This document shows positions 25,889 to 34,260 of a stretch of 64,000 nt of DNA, piece after piece. Made by a program: the position numbers and the translations under genes. The notes under the pieces are model-generated. The model ran no database searches. It was given only the letters and a program-made list of their open reading frames with translations, and was not told the origin of the DNA. Location of the stretch: the NCBI GenBank assembly GCA_038040445.1, contig JBBPIG010000013.1, positions 1 through 64,000 of the forward strand, in the 5' to 3' direction. The stretch is from Acidobacteriota bacterium (GTDB lineage Bacteria > Acidobacteriota > Blastocatellia > UBA7656). The number at the start of each line of letters is the position of its first letter. Position 1 is the stretch's first letter.

Positions 25889-26839
25889 GTGAGTGTTGAA
25901 ACCCAACTGCTAAGCGTCGGCGTCGAAGCGGCAGGTTTGCGCCTCGATTCATTTCTTGCCTCGCATCTCACGGAAATCAGTCGCACCCGAATCCAACGGA
26001 CCATCGAAGCCGGAGACATTCTTGTCAACCAACGCGTCGCCAAGCCCGGCTATCGCTTGCGCGCGGGTGATCAAATCGAAATCGACCTCCCCGATCCGCC
26101 TCCCGTCGAGCTGGTCCCCGAGCCAATTCCTCTCGATGTAGTCTATGAAGACGATGATTTGATCGTCGTAAGCAAACCGGCGGGGATGGTCGTTCATCCC
26201 GGCGCGGGAGTCGACTCGGGCACGCTGGCTCACGCGCTGGTCTATCACTTCAACTCGCTTTCAGGCACGGCAGGACGCATTCGGCCCGGCATCGTTCATC
26301 GTCTGGACAAGGAAACATCGGGCTTGCTGGTCGTCGCCAAGAATGACTTAACCCACGAGCGATTGTCCGACCAGTTTCGCGATCGGAAGGTATTCAAGAA
26401 ATACATCGCGCTGGTCTATGGCCGGGTTGCAAAGGAGCGAGGCGAAATAGAAGCGCGCATTGGACGCGGGACGCGCAACCGCACGCGGATGGCCGTGCTT
26501 CGAGGGGGCGCGGGCCGAACGGCTCATAGCACCTTCGAGGTCACCCAACGCTATCAAGACTTCTCGTTGTTAAAGGTCCAGATCAAAACGGGCCGCACTC
26601 ACCAGATTCGAGTTCACATGGCGCATATTGGCCATCCGGTGGTCGGAGACTCGGCTTATGGAGGCGGCCGCGAGAACTCTATTCGCAACTCGCCAACCAA
26701 GCGCGCCGTGGAATCGCTGGGGCGACACTTCCTGCACTCGGCCGAGCTGGCTTTCATTCATCCGCGCACCGGCGAGCGGCTCGCGTTCACTTCACCGCTG
26801 CCCGCGGAGCTCACCGGCTTATTGAAGCAGTTGGAATGA
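25889..26839 (+). CDS. rluD: RluA/RluD-family 23S rRNA pseudouridine synthase
   Basis: 316 residues, GTG start. An N-terminal S4 RNA-binding domain ('LRLDSFLASHLTEISRTRIQ') is followed by the RluA catalytic domain. The catalytic Asp is in 'GIVHRLDKETSGLLVVAKN', and 'KTGRTHQIRVHMAHIGHPVV' is the second signature. The order S4 plus catalytic fits RluD. RluC, with the same layout, cannot be fully excluded. lspA-lgt-rluD co-occurrence is common. Confidence 0.92.
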   Translation: MSVETQLLSVGVEAAGLRLDSFLASHLTEISRTRIQRTIEAGDILVNQRVAKPGYRLRAGDQIEIDLPDPPPVELVPEPIPLDVVYEDDDLIVVSKPAGMVVHPGAGVDSGTLAHALVYHFNSLSGTAGRIRPGIVHRLDKETSGLLVVAKNDLTHERLSDQFRDRKVFKKYIALVYGRVAKERGEIEARIGRGTRNRTRMAVLRGGAGRTAHSTFEVTQRYQDFSLLKVQIKTGRTHQIRVHMAHIGHPVVGDSAYGGGRENSIRNSPTKRAVESLGRHFLHSAELAFIHPRTGERLAFTSPLPAELTGLLKQLE

Positions 26840-26841
26840 AG

Positions 26842-26871
26842 TTGTGAGGCCGCAGCTTGTTCCTCTATAAT
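26842..26871 (+). promoter_or_regulatory. Possible sigma-70 promoter of the VWFA operon
   Basis: TTGTGA and a perfect TATAAT, 18 bases apart, lie about 70 bases before the first VWFA gene. The -10 is strong and the -35 weak. Confidence 0.35.
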
Positions 26872-26938
26872 TTTTCTTCGAATAGCATCGCTAATCGATA
26901 TCCCGTGCATCAGACCCGTCGGAGGTTTCCGGTAGCAG

Positions 26939-27883
26939 ATGACACGATCATCATCGCTTGCGCTCCCAATCATGGCTATCTTTTTGCTTGCGGTAGGCGC
27001 CGCATTCGCACAAAAGCCCACGACTAACCCGACAGCGCCGCAGCAGCGCGACGACAAGATCGGCGTGCTGGAAGTGCGGCTCCCAATCTCGGCTAAGCAA
27101 GACAAGAAGTTTCTGCCCGGTTTGACTGTGAACAACTTCGAAGTCTATGAAGACGGAAAGCGCCAGAAGATCGAGAAATTCGTCTCACCCAGCCAACTGC
27201 CGCTCAGCATCGCCCTCCTTATCGACACAAGCAACAGCGTCAAGCTCAAGCTGCCGTTCGAGAAGGAGGCGGGCGAGGACTTCGTTGCGACGGTGACCAC
27301 ATATCGCAGGAGGGATAAGGTCTTGATGGCGTCGTTTGATTCGGCAGTCGAGCTGCATCAGGATTTCACCGACAATCAGGAGCTGCTCATTCGCGCTCTG
27401 AGGAAACTCAAAGCGGGCGGCTATACAAAGCTCTTCGACGGCGTCTATCGCATCATCGAAGAGAAGATGGCTAACCTTCCAGACGCCGAGGCTCGCCGAA
27501 TCATCGTAATACTGTCGGACGGCGAAGACACCGCCAGCGAGCACACGTTGAGGGACGCGATCGAGATGGCCCAACGCTACGATGTGACCATCTTCGGCAT
27601 CAGCACAAAAAACTTCAAAGGCATCTCTTCAGGAATGGTCGAAAACGCTGACGACAAAGAGCTGCGCAGACTGTGCGAGGAGACTGGAGGGCAGGTAGTC
27701 CTCCCGTCGCAGAAGGCTGAGCTGTTCCGCGCGTTCACCCAGGTCGCGAAAGATCTGAGACAAGAGTACGTCCTCTTTTACACCCCGACCAATCAGGCCA
27801 AGGCAGGCAAGAAACGCGAGATCAAGGTCAAACTGATTGGCGCCGACGCGCGTCTGTATCACAAGCAGGGATACGTCTACTGA
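26939..27883 (+). CDS. Secreted VWFA-domain protein 1
   Basis: 314 residues with an N-terminal signal peptide (hydrophobic 'LPIMAIFLLAVGAAFAQ'). A short N-domain with 'LTVNNFEVYEDGKRQKIEKF' is followed by a von Willebrand A domain. The MIDAS-like metal site is 'LLIDTSNSVKLKL', with Asp-Gly in 'ILSDGEDTASE'. This matches the family called VWFA-related Acidobacterial domain. First of three tandem paralogues. Probably a periplasmic or secreted adhesion or assembly protein. Its ligand is unknown. Confidence 0.92.
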   Translation: MTRSSSLALPIMAIFLLAVGAAFAQKPTTNPTAPQQRDDKIGVLEVRLPISAKQDKKFLPGLTVNNFEVYEDGKRQKIEKFVSPSQLPLSIALLIDTSNSVKLKLPFEKEAGEDFVATVTTYRRRDKVLMASFDSAVELHQDFTDNQELLIRALRKLKAGGYTKLFDGVYRIIEEKMANLPDAEARRIIVILSDGEDTASEHTLRDAIEMAQRYDVTIFGISTKNFKGISSGMVENADDKELRRLCEETGGQVVLPSQKAELFRAFTQVAKDLRQEYVLFYTPTNQAKAGKKREIKVKLIGADARLYHKQGYVY

Positions 27884-27907
27884 GAATCGCGGATTGAGGA
27901 TAGATAT

Positions 27908-28987
27908 ATGTCATCCATGAAAGTCGTCACCGCTGTGATCGCCCTGTCGGTTCTCGACTGCACGAGCTTTGCGCAAAGACCGAAACCTGCGCCTCAACCT
28001 CCCGCGCGGAACTCTCAAAGCGGGCAGACAACTCGACAAGACCAGAAGCCACAAGACAAAAACAAAGACGATGACATAGCCTCGAGCGACGAAGCAGTGC
28101 GCCTTGGCACGGATCTGGTCAACGTCTTGTTCACCGCCCTCGATCGCAACAACCGCGTCATCAGCGACATTCGACAGGACGAGATCACCATCCTGGAGGA
28201 CGGCCGCCCTCAGCAGATCTTCACCTTCAAGCGCGAAACCACTCTTCCGATCAACATTGCCATTCTGATGGATCTTTCGGGCAGCCAGGAGTACACGTTC
28301 CCGCAAGCAAAGATCGCCGCTGGAGAGTTCCTTCGTTCGATCATCCGGCCGGCCAAAGACTCCGCCGCGATACTCACGTTCCAGGAGGATGTCGAGCTGG
28401 TACAGGGGCTCTCCTCCCGCACGGAAACTCTGAACCGGGCGTTTGACGAGATTCAGTACTCTCGTCGCTTAGGCACGGCGAGCTCGCGGCATCAAGCCAC
28501 CGCGCTATACGACGCCATCTACATCACTGCCGACGAGGTGCTGGCTCACGATGAGATTCGCAGGGTTTCGGCTGACGATCAGATTACCCGGCGGGCCATC
28601 ATCCTGCTTACCGATGGAGTCGATAACGCGAGCAGCCGGAAGCTCGAAGAAGCAATCGATCGCGCGTGGCGCGCGGGCGTCATCATTTACTCAATAGGCA
28701 TCGGCGACCGCTTCAGATTCGAAGGAGTGCGCGAGGATGTGTTGAGGCGACTGGGCGATGAGACCGGTGGACGGGCGTACTTCCCACGCGGGGCCGATGA
28801 TCTACTCGACAATTTTCGTCAGATAGAAACCGAGCTACGCAGCCAGTACCTGCTGGCTTATTCACCTTCGAACTCGATGCACGACGGGCGTTTCAGACGC
28901 GTCGAAGTGCGAGTCAACGCGCGGCCTGAAGCCCGCGTAATTCATCGCCGCGGTTATTACGCGGCTACGGAAGAAGTAAAGAAATGA
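27908..28987 (+). CDS. Secreted VWFA-domain protein 2
   Basis: 359 residues: signal peptide, a Pro/Gln/Lys-rich linker (about residues 26-58), then 'VLFTALDRNNRVISDIRQDE' and the A domain with metal site 'ILMDLSGSQEYTF' and 'ILLTDGVDNASS'. The DxSGS is intact, so the metal site should function. Starts 24 bases after the first copy and overlaps the third by four bases (ATGA). Confidence 0.92.
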   Translation: MSSMKVVTAVIALSVLDCTSFAQRPKPAPQPPARNSQSGQTTRQDQKPQDKNKDDDIASSDEAVRLGTDLVNVLFTALDRNNRVISDIRQDEITILEDGRPQQIFTFKRETTLPINIAILMDLSGSQEYTFPQAKIAAGEFLRSIIRPAKDSAAILTFQEDVELVQGLSSRTETLNRAFDEIQYSRRLGTASSRHQATALYDAIYITADEVLAHDEIRRVSADDQITRRAIILLTDGVDNASSRKLEEAIDRAWRAGVIIYSIGIGDRFRFEGVREDVLRRLGDETGGRAYFPRGADDLLDNFRQIETELRSQYLLAYSPSNSMHDGRFRRVEVRVNARPEARVIHRRGYYAATEEVKK

Positions 28988-30027
28988 AGTCAGTAAGAAC
29001 ACATTTTTTAGCAGCAATAGTGTCGGCGTTGGTCCTTCTCTCTGTTTCCCTGAGCGTCGCCAATACGCAGCAGTCTGGAGCACCACCAAAGACCGGTCAA
29101 GAAAAGCAGGACAAGAACAAGAAGCCCGCGGAGGCGGAACCCAACCAGGAAGAACAGGTGCTCAAGCTGGGGACTCAGCTTGTGACCGTGCCGTTCAACG
29201 TCACCGATAAGAAGAATCGCTACATAAACGATCTCTCAAAGGATCAGATTGATGTCATGGAAGACAACAAGCCGCAGCAGGTGTTTTCGTTCGAGCGGCA
29301 GACTGACCTGCCGATCACGATTGCCATGTTGATAGACATATCCGGTAGCCAGGAGTGGACGCTGTCCGACGAGGTATCGGCAGGAAAAACATTCTTTCGC
29401 CGGGTGCTTCGACCCAAGAAAGATCTGGCAGCGGTGGTCACTTTCGAACACGAATCAGTGCTTGTGCAGGACCTGACATCGGACGTTGAGAAGCTCTATC
29501 GTGCGCTCGACGATGTGAGAATTCCCGCGCAATCGCAGGTCATGCAGCGGCCGGGCAGCACGCCTCCAATCAACAACTCAGGAGTTGGCTCGACCGCCAT
29601 GTTCGATTCGATTTATTCGGTGTCGTCGGAGCTGCTGAGGCGAGAGGCCGGCCGCCGGGTGATCATCCTGGTCACCGACGGTGCAGACACTTCGAGCAGC
29701 GTGAAGATGCGCGAGGCCATCGAGCGAACGTGGCGCAGCGAGATCATTGTCTATTCGATCGGCATCGGCGGACCGATGGGCGTCGATTCGGGAACGCTCA
29801 AGAAAATTGCGGCAGAGACAGGAGGGCGAGCCTTCTTTCCGAAGAACTCAGCCGATCTCGATACTGCGTACGCCCAGATAGACGAAGACCTGCGTTCGCA
29901 GTACATCCTTGCTTATACGCCTGCGAACCCTGCAAAAGACGGTTCGTTTCGCACGATCCAGGTCAAGATAAAGAATCACGGCGACCTAACGGTGCGGCAT
30001 CGGCGAGGGTACTTTGCGCCGAGTTAG
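28984..30027 (+). CDS. Secreted VWFA-domain protein 3
   Basis: 347 residues. Signal peptide ('FLAAIVSALVLLSVSLSVA'), Lys/Glu/Gln-rich linker, 'VPFNVTDKKNRYINDLSKDQ' and an A domain with 'MLIDISGSQEWTL' and 'ILVTDGADTSSS'. The ATG overlaps the previous stop (ATGA), indicating translational coupling. The paralogues share layout, and most differ in the linker. Confidence 0.92.
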   Translation: MKSVRTHFLAAIVSALVLLSVSLSVANTQQSGAPPKTGQEKQDKNKKPAEAEPNQEEQVLKLGTQLVTVPFNVTDKKNRYINDLSKDQIDVMEDNKPQQVFSFERQTDLPITIAMLIDISGSQEWTLSDEVSAGKTFFRRVLRPKKDLAAVVTFEHESVLVQDLTSDVEKLYRALDDVRIPAQSQVMQRPGSTPPINNSGVGSTAMFDSIYSVSSELLRREAGRRVIILVTDGADTSSSVKMREAIERTWRSEIIVYSIGIGGPMGVDSGTLKKIAAETGGRAFFPKNSADLDTAYAQIDEDLRSQYILAYTPANPAKDGSFRTIQVKIKNHGDLTVRHRRGYFAPS

Positions 30028-30148
30028 TCGAACCCGCGAAGCAGACTGATTTGAATAACAGCACGACTCACTTACCCTCGACAGCACATTGAAACAGCAG
30101 CCGCAAAACTGCCAGCCAAGCCTGTTCCGACAACGCTACAAGCGACGA

Positions 30149-30895
30149 TTACCTGAAACCGAACAGCGCTCCCTGAACGATCCGCGTCGAGTAGGCGCTC
30201 TGATCGAGCGTCAAGAACAAACCGTCCACGTGTTCCCCGCTCTCGCGAAACTCCCGGGCATGTTCTTCTGACCAGAAGAACAACGAGTTTCGTCAGTAAG
30301 CGTGAATGATGTTAGGCTCGATGAATCTTGCCCAGTCTATCTCGGGTTCAAACACCAACGGTGTCGCGTTTTCATCGGCGGCTTGATGCCTCAGGTCGCT
30401 GCCGATGGTAAGCCGCATAGACCGGTCGCAATGCGCGCACTCTGTTTCTATTTGCACCGACAGCCGCTTTTTTCGTAAACGCCCTTCGACGAAGGGCGCC
30501 GCAATCGCGTCCTCCGCTCAAGCCGCATACAGCCGCTCACCGGTGTTGAAGACTAGGCGATGCGGCGTCTTATCAGCGGTAACCGGATAGGCCCAGCTCA
30601 CGTGGCCGTGGCTGTCCCGAACCAGAAAAAACAGTCTTTCCTCCAGCTCGGCGAGAATCTCATTTACCCGAGGCAGCGCGAGCATCAGTCTCGCCGCGAT
30701 GATCTTTGGCGCGATGGGTTTCCCTATGCGCGGGAGCTCCCTCACAACGAAGTAGCGCACCAGTTGATGCTCCCTCGACATGAAACAAAGCCTGGTCTTC
30801 ATCGCCTCCGGGACCTTGCTCAAGTGCCCTTCCCATTCGGCGCGAGGAATCGAAGTAATCTGCGGCCCTCGTCCCACTAGTATCGTTTCGCTCAT
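30149..30895 (-). CDS. MerB-like organomercurial lyase, candidate double-selenocysteine protein
   Basis: Seen: ATG 30895 has AAGGAG eight bases upstream. The frame runs 125 codons to a TGA, 74 more codons to a second TGA, then 47 to a TAA (248 residues if both are read). It has no other stop or frameshift. The N-terminal half has a winged-helix-like part ('HQLVRYFVVRELPRIGKPIA'), then 'HRLVFNTGERLYAA', TGA, 'AEDAIAAPFVEGR', then 'ETECAHCDRSMRLTI', 'NIIHAY', TGA, 'RNSLFFWSEEHAREF'. Family knowledge: MerB (R831b numbering) has 'RLYAWCALD' around Cys96/Asp99 and 'FCCHVHFFAS' around Cys159. Aligned by eye, both TGAs fall on Cys96 and Cys159, and Asp99 is kept. Inference: both are selenocysteines (U126, U201). 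No sel genes lie in the window. A decayed gene is the alternative, but stops at just these two sites make it unlikely. Confidence 0.8.
30262..30281 (-). promoter_or_regulatory. Candidate bacterial SECIS after the second TGA
   Basis: On the minus strand, 11 bases after the TGA at 30295-30293, GTTCTTCT and AGAAGAAC form a perfect 8-bp stem around the loop GGTC. The loop begins 20 bases after the TGA. The E. coli fdhF SECIS has a GGUC segment in its apical loop at similar distance. The hairpin is seen; its role is inference. Confidence 0.65.
30480..30498 (-). promoter_or_regulatory. Candidate bacterial SECIS after the first TGA
   Basis: On the minus strand, 19 bases after the TGA at 30520-30518, CGCCCTTC and GAAGGGCG form a perfect 8-bp stem with loop GTC. 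The loop starts 28 bases after the TGA, within the 16-37 base range published for bacterial SECIS, and begins with the expected G. Confidence 0.6.
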
Positions 30896-30965
30896 GGAAA
30901 TTCTCCTTCCTCCCAGGAAAATCAAACTCGCCGGCGGCGCCGGGTCGATCGAGCGCGAACCGGCC

Positions 30966-31002
30966 AAAAAAATTCGCCTGCACGCTTCTAGCATGCAGGC
31001 GA
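30966..31002 (-). terminator. Intrinsic terminator after pgeF
   Basis: On the minus strand the stem TCGCCTGCATGC/GCGTGCAGGCGA (one G-U type mismatch, loop TAGAA) is followed by AATTTTTTT. It separates pgeF from the MerB-like gene, so that gene should have its own promoter in the 70 bases before its start. Confidence 0.8.
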
Positions 31003-31059
31003 TCTCCGTTTGTGATGTCTGACTATAGCAGCACCTGAAAGAGCAGGGCAACGCGAAAC

Positions 31060-31947
31060 TCACTGGGGACTAAACTGCGTTTTTGCTCTGCCTATCACTG
31101 ACAACGACCGCCCAACGCCGGACGGGCGTCCCTTCCCTTCTCTTCGATACGAGAAGAAGAATTCGTTCTGGTGCATCGTGCAGTATTCGGCTACGTGTAT
31201 GCGATCTTCGCTGAAGCCGCAGAAACTGAGTTGTTGAATGTTAGCCGCGCGAATGTCCAGATGAGCCTTGCCGTTTTCTTTGAAGTTCACCAGCAGCTTC
31301 CGCCAGTAGCCGAACTCTTTTTTGTATCGTTCGATCACGTCTTCTCCGACTTCGTAGCACTGGGCGCACGCGGCCGGCCCGAGCGCGGCGATGCAATCGA
31401 AGGTGTTGACGCCGTTAAGCAGCACCAGATCCGCGATCGTGCGTTCGGTGATCCGTCCAGCCGTTCCTCGCCATCCCGCATGAATCCCAGCCATCACACC
31501 CGTCTTCGTGTCTGCGATCAACACCGGCAAGCAGTCGGCAGTCTGCACTGCAAGCAGCACACCGGCAAGCCGCGTGATCATCGCGTCGCAATCAGGCTGA
31601 GGGCCTCGTGCCTGCTCCGGCGATTCGATTTCACAACGTTCGGTCGAATGGGTCTGGCGGGCAGTGACGATCTGCGCTTGCTCGGCTCCAATTGCACCGA
31701 GAAAGCGGCGGCGATTCTCGTCGACATTCTCCCTTTGGTCGCCTTTGAAATGACCGAGGTTCAGTGAGTTCGACGGCAGCGGGCTCACGCCGCCGAGCCG
31801 CGTGCTGAAGGCGTTGATGAAGCCTGCTTGCTCGAGCGGTTCGCATACGAGATACGCGACGCGAGCCTTCACATCGGCATTGTCGATCTCGCGCTCGCGC
31901 ATAACGAACGGGCCTGCGGCGGCGCCTTCTTCAACCAGCTCTTGCAT
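31060..31947 (-). CDS. pgeF: Polyphenol oxidase/laccase-domain family protein (PgeF)
   Basis: 295 residues of the YfiH/DUF152 family: copper-like His/Cys residues in 'QIVTARQTHSTERC', 'VQTADCLPVLIAD' and 'GIHAGWRGTAGRIT'. PgeF edits peptidoglycan by removing misplaced L-Ser; other members have purine nucleoside activity. It begins 14 bases after the mazF-like stop on the same strand, so it may be the last gene of that operon. A strong terminator follows. Confidence 0.9.
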   Translation of the reverse strand: MQELVEEGAAAGPFVMREREIDNADVKARVAYLVCEPLEQAGFINAFSTRLGGVSPLPSNSLNLGHFKGDQRENVDENRRRFLGAIGAEQAQIVTARQTHSTERCEIESPEQARGPQPDCDAMITRLAGVLLAVQTADCLPVLIADTKTGVMAGIHAGWRGTAGRITERTIADLVLLNGVNTFDCIAALGPAACAQCYEVGEDVIERYKKEFGYWRKLLVNFKENGKAHLDIRAANIQQLSFCGFSEDRIHVAEYCTMHQNEFFFSYRREGKGRPSGVGRSLSVIGRAKTQFSPQ

Positions 31948-31961
31948 AATCGAGTCAACCT

Positions 31962-32294
31962 TTATGTTCGACCAATCAGCGAGTCAAGCGCAGAAAAGAT
32001 TTCTTCCAGAACCCGGTCTGATACGTTGCCCAGTCTGTCCGTGACGAACCGGCTATCCACCGCAGTGAGTTGAAAGACAAGAGCAACCGAAGGGCGGCGC
32101 AGTCCGTTCTCTCGGTCGGGTTCCACCAGAATGGTGCCGGGAAAGCGCAGAGCGTCTGGCTGGGAAGTAAGAGGGACAAGCAGCGTGGTTGGTAATGTCG
32201 AGACCGTCTGAAGAATGATCGCCGGGCGGCGTCCCGCTTGGGCGCGGCTTCCTCGCACTGGAAGCTCGACCCAATAGAGATCACCGACGGTCAC
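31962..32294 (-). CDS. MazF/PemK-family toxin
   Basis: 110 residues. 'GDLYWVELPVRGSRAQAGRRPAIIL' is the N-terminal PemK/MazF signature (listed in two parts: GDLYWVELPVRGS and AGRRPAIIL), with 'LLVPLTSQPDALRFPGTI' next. The family is a sequence-specific mRNA endoribonuclease. The start overlaps the antitoxin stop by four bases. The mazF-like and antitoxin genes form a standard antitoxin-first pair. Confidence 0.92.
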   Translation of the reverse strand: MTVGDLYWVELPVRGSRAQAGRRPAIILQTVSTLPTTLLVPLTSQPDALRFPGTILVEPDRENGLRRPSVALVFQLTAVDSRFVTDRLGNVSDRVLEEIFSALDSLIGRT

Positions 32295-32539
32295 GATTGC
32301 GAATCCTCGTCGTAGGGGAACGTCTCAAAGCTTTCAGCGCCGATTGACAGCCACGCTTGCAGCTCATCGGCTAACGCCTCGCTCATTGGCTCCTGCGTGA
32401 TTGGAACAAGCAGGATGCCGGTGCGCGTTTCGATCACGCGGACGGGGGTGTGTTCTGCTAGACCGTATCGCGATCGCACGGCAGCGGGCAGGGTGATTTT
32501 GCCGCCATCTTCAATGGTCACGTTGTCTGCCGTTTTCAT
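32291..32539 (-). CDS. AbrB/MazE-like antitoxin
   Basis: 82 residues from ATG 32539 (a longer frame to 32590 lacks support). SpoVT/AbrB swapped-hairpin DNA-binding fold: 'VTIEDGGKITLPAAVRSRYG' then 'LAEHTPVRVIETRTGI'. The acidic C-terminal tail ('GAESFETFPYDEDSQS') should bind the toxin. It likely represses the pair. Confidence 0.9.
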   Translation of the reverse strand: MKTADNVTIEDGGKITLPAAVRSRYGLAEHTPVRVIETRTGILLVPITQEPMSEALADELQAWLSIGAESFETFPYDEDSQS

Positions 32540-32591
32540 AGCGCGATTGTAGCACAGCGGATCACAGTTGTGTTGCTGCTCTATAACCAAC

Positions 32592-32619
32592 TTGAAAGCG
32601 TCCCATTCTGTGCTAGAAT
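32592..32619 (+). promoter_or_regulatory. Probable sigma-70 promoter of the small membrane protein
   Basis: TTGAAA and TAGAAT with 16 bases between, 25 bases before the ATG at 32645. The arrangement is divergent from the mazE-like gene. Confidence 0.5.
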
Positions 32620-32644
32620 CCTTCAGGTTTATCGGAGGTTCGCT

Positions 32645-32860
32645 ATGGATAACAAGAAAAGGCTCCTCATAAACATCGGCGGCATCCTGGCATTCTCAAT
32701 AGTCGGAGCGATCCTGATCATGGGAGTTGATCCGGGAGGCACGCGCTGGCTCAAGTTCATCCTCTACGTCGTCTTCTTCGCATCCATCTCATCACCGGCT
32801 GTATTCTCATCACACTACAGTTGCAGCGCAATGCTGCGCCGCCTGCGCAAGCGAAGCTGA
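32645..32860 (+). CDS. Small membrane protein, unknown
   Basis: 71 residues. GGAGG precedes ATG 32645. Two hydrophobic segments ('LLINIGGILAFSIVGAILIM' and 'WLKFILYVVFFASI') separated by a short Gly-rich loop give a two-span topology. The basic C-terminus is 'MLRRLRKRS'. I do not recognise a family. A good promoter lies just upstream. Confidence 0.65.
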   Translation: MDNKKRLLINIGGILAFSIVGAILIMGVDPGGTRWLKFILYVVFFASISSPAVFSSHYSCSAMLRRLRKRS

Positions 32861-32976
32861 ACTGGGCAGCCACCTGAGTCTCGAACATTATTGTTCCCGG
32901 CACGCTCTGTTGACACTGCCGCTGAGCGCGCTTACGCTCTCGGTTTATCGTTCAGCCATGAAAGGTGACAGTTACT

Positions 32977-34260
32977 ATGCTCGATATTAATTTCGTGCGC
33001 ACTAATCTCGACATTGCCAGAAAGAAACTCGAACTGCGCGGGGTTCCGCCGAATGCGCTCGACCAGTTCAGCGAGCTCGACGAGCGTCGCCGCGCGCTAA
33101 TTCGCGAGCGCGACGAGTTGAACGCGACGCGCAATCGTGAAAGCCAGGAGATCGGAACGCTGGTGAAGGCAGGCCGCAAAGATGAGGCTGAATCGCGCCG
33201 CGCGGCCGTGCGAGAACTGGGCGACCGCATCAGTGCGACCGAAGCTGAGTTAAGCGCGGTCGAGACTGATCTGACCAATCTGATGGTGACGCTGCCGAAT
33301 TTGCCGCACGAAAGCGTGCCGGCCGGCGCGGACGAAGCCGCCAATCAAGAAATAAAGCGTTGGGGCACGCCTCCGGCTTTTGACTTCGAACCGCTCGATC
33401 ACGTCGATCTGGGGACCTCGCTTGGGATATTGGATCTCGAGCGCGCGGCGAAGATTTCGGGTGCGCGCTTTTCGATTCTCACCGGCAAGGGAGCACGGCT
33501 CGAACGAGCTCTGATCAATTTCTGTCTGGAGATGCAGACGCAGCGGCACGGCTACGAAGAAGTGGCGCCGCCGTTGATCGTGACCGCCAAGACTCTGTAT
33601 GGCACCGGGCAGCTTCCGAAGTTCGAAGCCGATCTGTTCAAGCTCACCGACGAGCGCGGCTTGTATCTGATCCCAACTGCCGAAGTGCCGCTGACGAACA
33701 TCTACGCGGACGAAATCCTTGACGGCGCGCGCTTGCCAATCAAGATGACGGCCTACACCCCCTGCTTTCGATCCGAGGCGGGAAGCTACGGCAAAGACAC
33801 TCGTGGGCTGATTCGGCAGCATCAATTCGACAAAGTGGAACTGGTCAAAATCACCCGTCCGGAAGATTCCTACGAGGAACTGGAATCGCTGACCCGAGAC
33901 GCCGAAGCGGTGCTTGAAAGACTCGGGCTCGCGTATCGCAGAGTCGCGCTATCGACCGGCGATCTGGGATTCTCGTCGGCGAAGACCTATGACATCGAAG
34001 TGTGGCTGCCCAGCCAAAACACCTATCGCGAGATCTCTTCGTGTTCGAACTGCGAAGCGTTCCAGGCGCGGCGCGCAGGAATTCGATTCCGCCGCGAATC
34101 GAAGTCGAAGCCGGAGTTCGCGCACACTCTGAACGGTTCGGGTATGGCGATTGGACGGCTGTGGCTGGCGTTGCTCGAGAATTATCAACAACCAGATGGC
34201 TCGGTAGTAATCCCGGAAGCACTGCAGCCTTACATGGACGACTTGAAAGTTATCAAGTGA
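32977..34260 (+). CDS. serS: Seryl-tRNA synthetase
   Basis: 427 residues from ATG 32977. GTG 32965 adds four residues, but SerRS proteins typically open 'MLDINFVR'. The N-terminal coiled-coil arm (about residues 20-100) is followed by the class II core: motif 2 with '[23 protein letters not shown]' (here split: '[13 protein letters not shown]', '[10 protein letters not shown]') and motif 3 '[19 protein letters not shown]'. It charges tRNA-Ser and tRNA-Sec, which is of interest given the candidate selenoprotein gene 2 kb away. Confidence 0.96.
   Translation: MLDINFVRTNLDIARKKLELRGVPPNALDQFSELDERRRALIRERDELNATRNRESQEIGTLVKAGRKDEAESRRAAVRELGDRISATEAELSAVETDLTNLMVTLPNLPHESVPAGADEAANQEIKRWGTPPAFDFEPLDHVDLGTSLGILDLERAAKISGARFSILTGKGARLERALINFCLEMQTQRHGYEEVAPPLIVTAKTLYGTGQLPKFEADLFKLTDERGLYLIPTAEVPLTNIYADEILDGARLPIKMTAYTPCFRSEAGSYGKDTRGLIRQHQFDKVELVKITRPEDSYEELESLTRDAEAVLERLGLAYRRVALSTGDLGFSSAKTYDIEVWLPSQNTYREISSCSNCEAFQARRAGIRFRRESKSKPEFAHTLNGSGMAIGRLWLALLENYQQPDGSVVIPEALQPYMDDLKVIK

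Noticed and set aside
30518-31063. A complete 181-residue minus-strand protein
   Set aside because: The first 56 codons have no ribosome site and cross the pgeF terminator. The frame's protein similarity continues past the TGA, so I call 30149-30895 instead.
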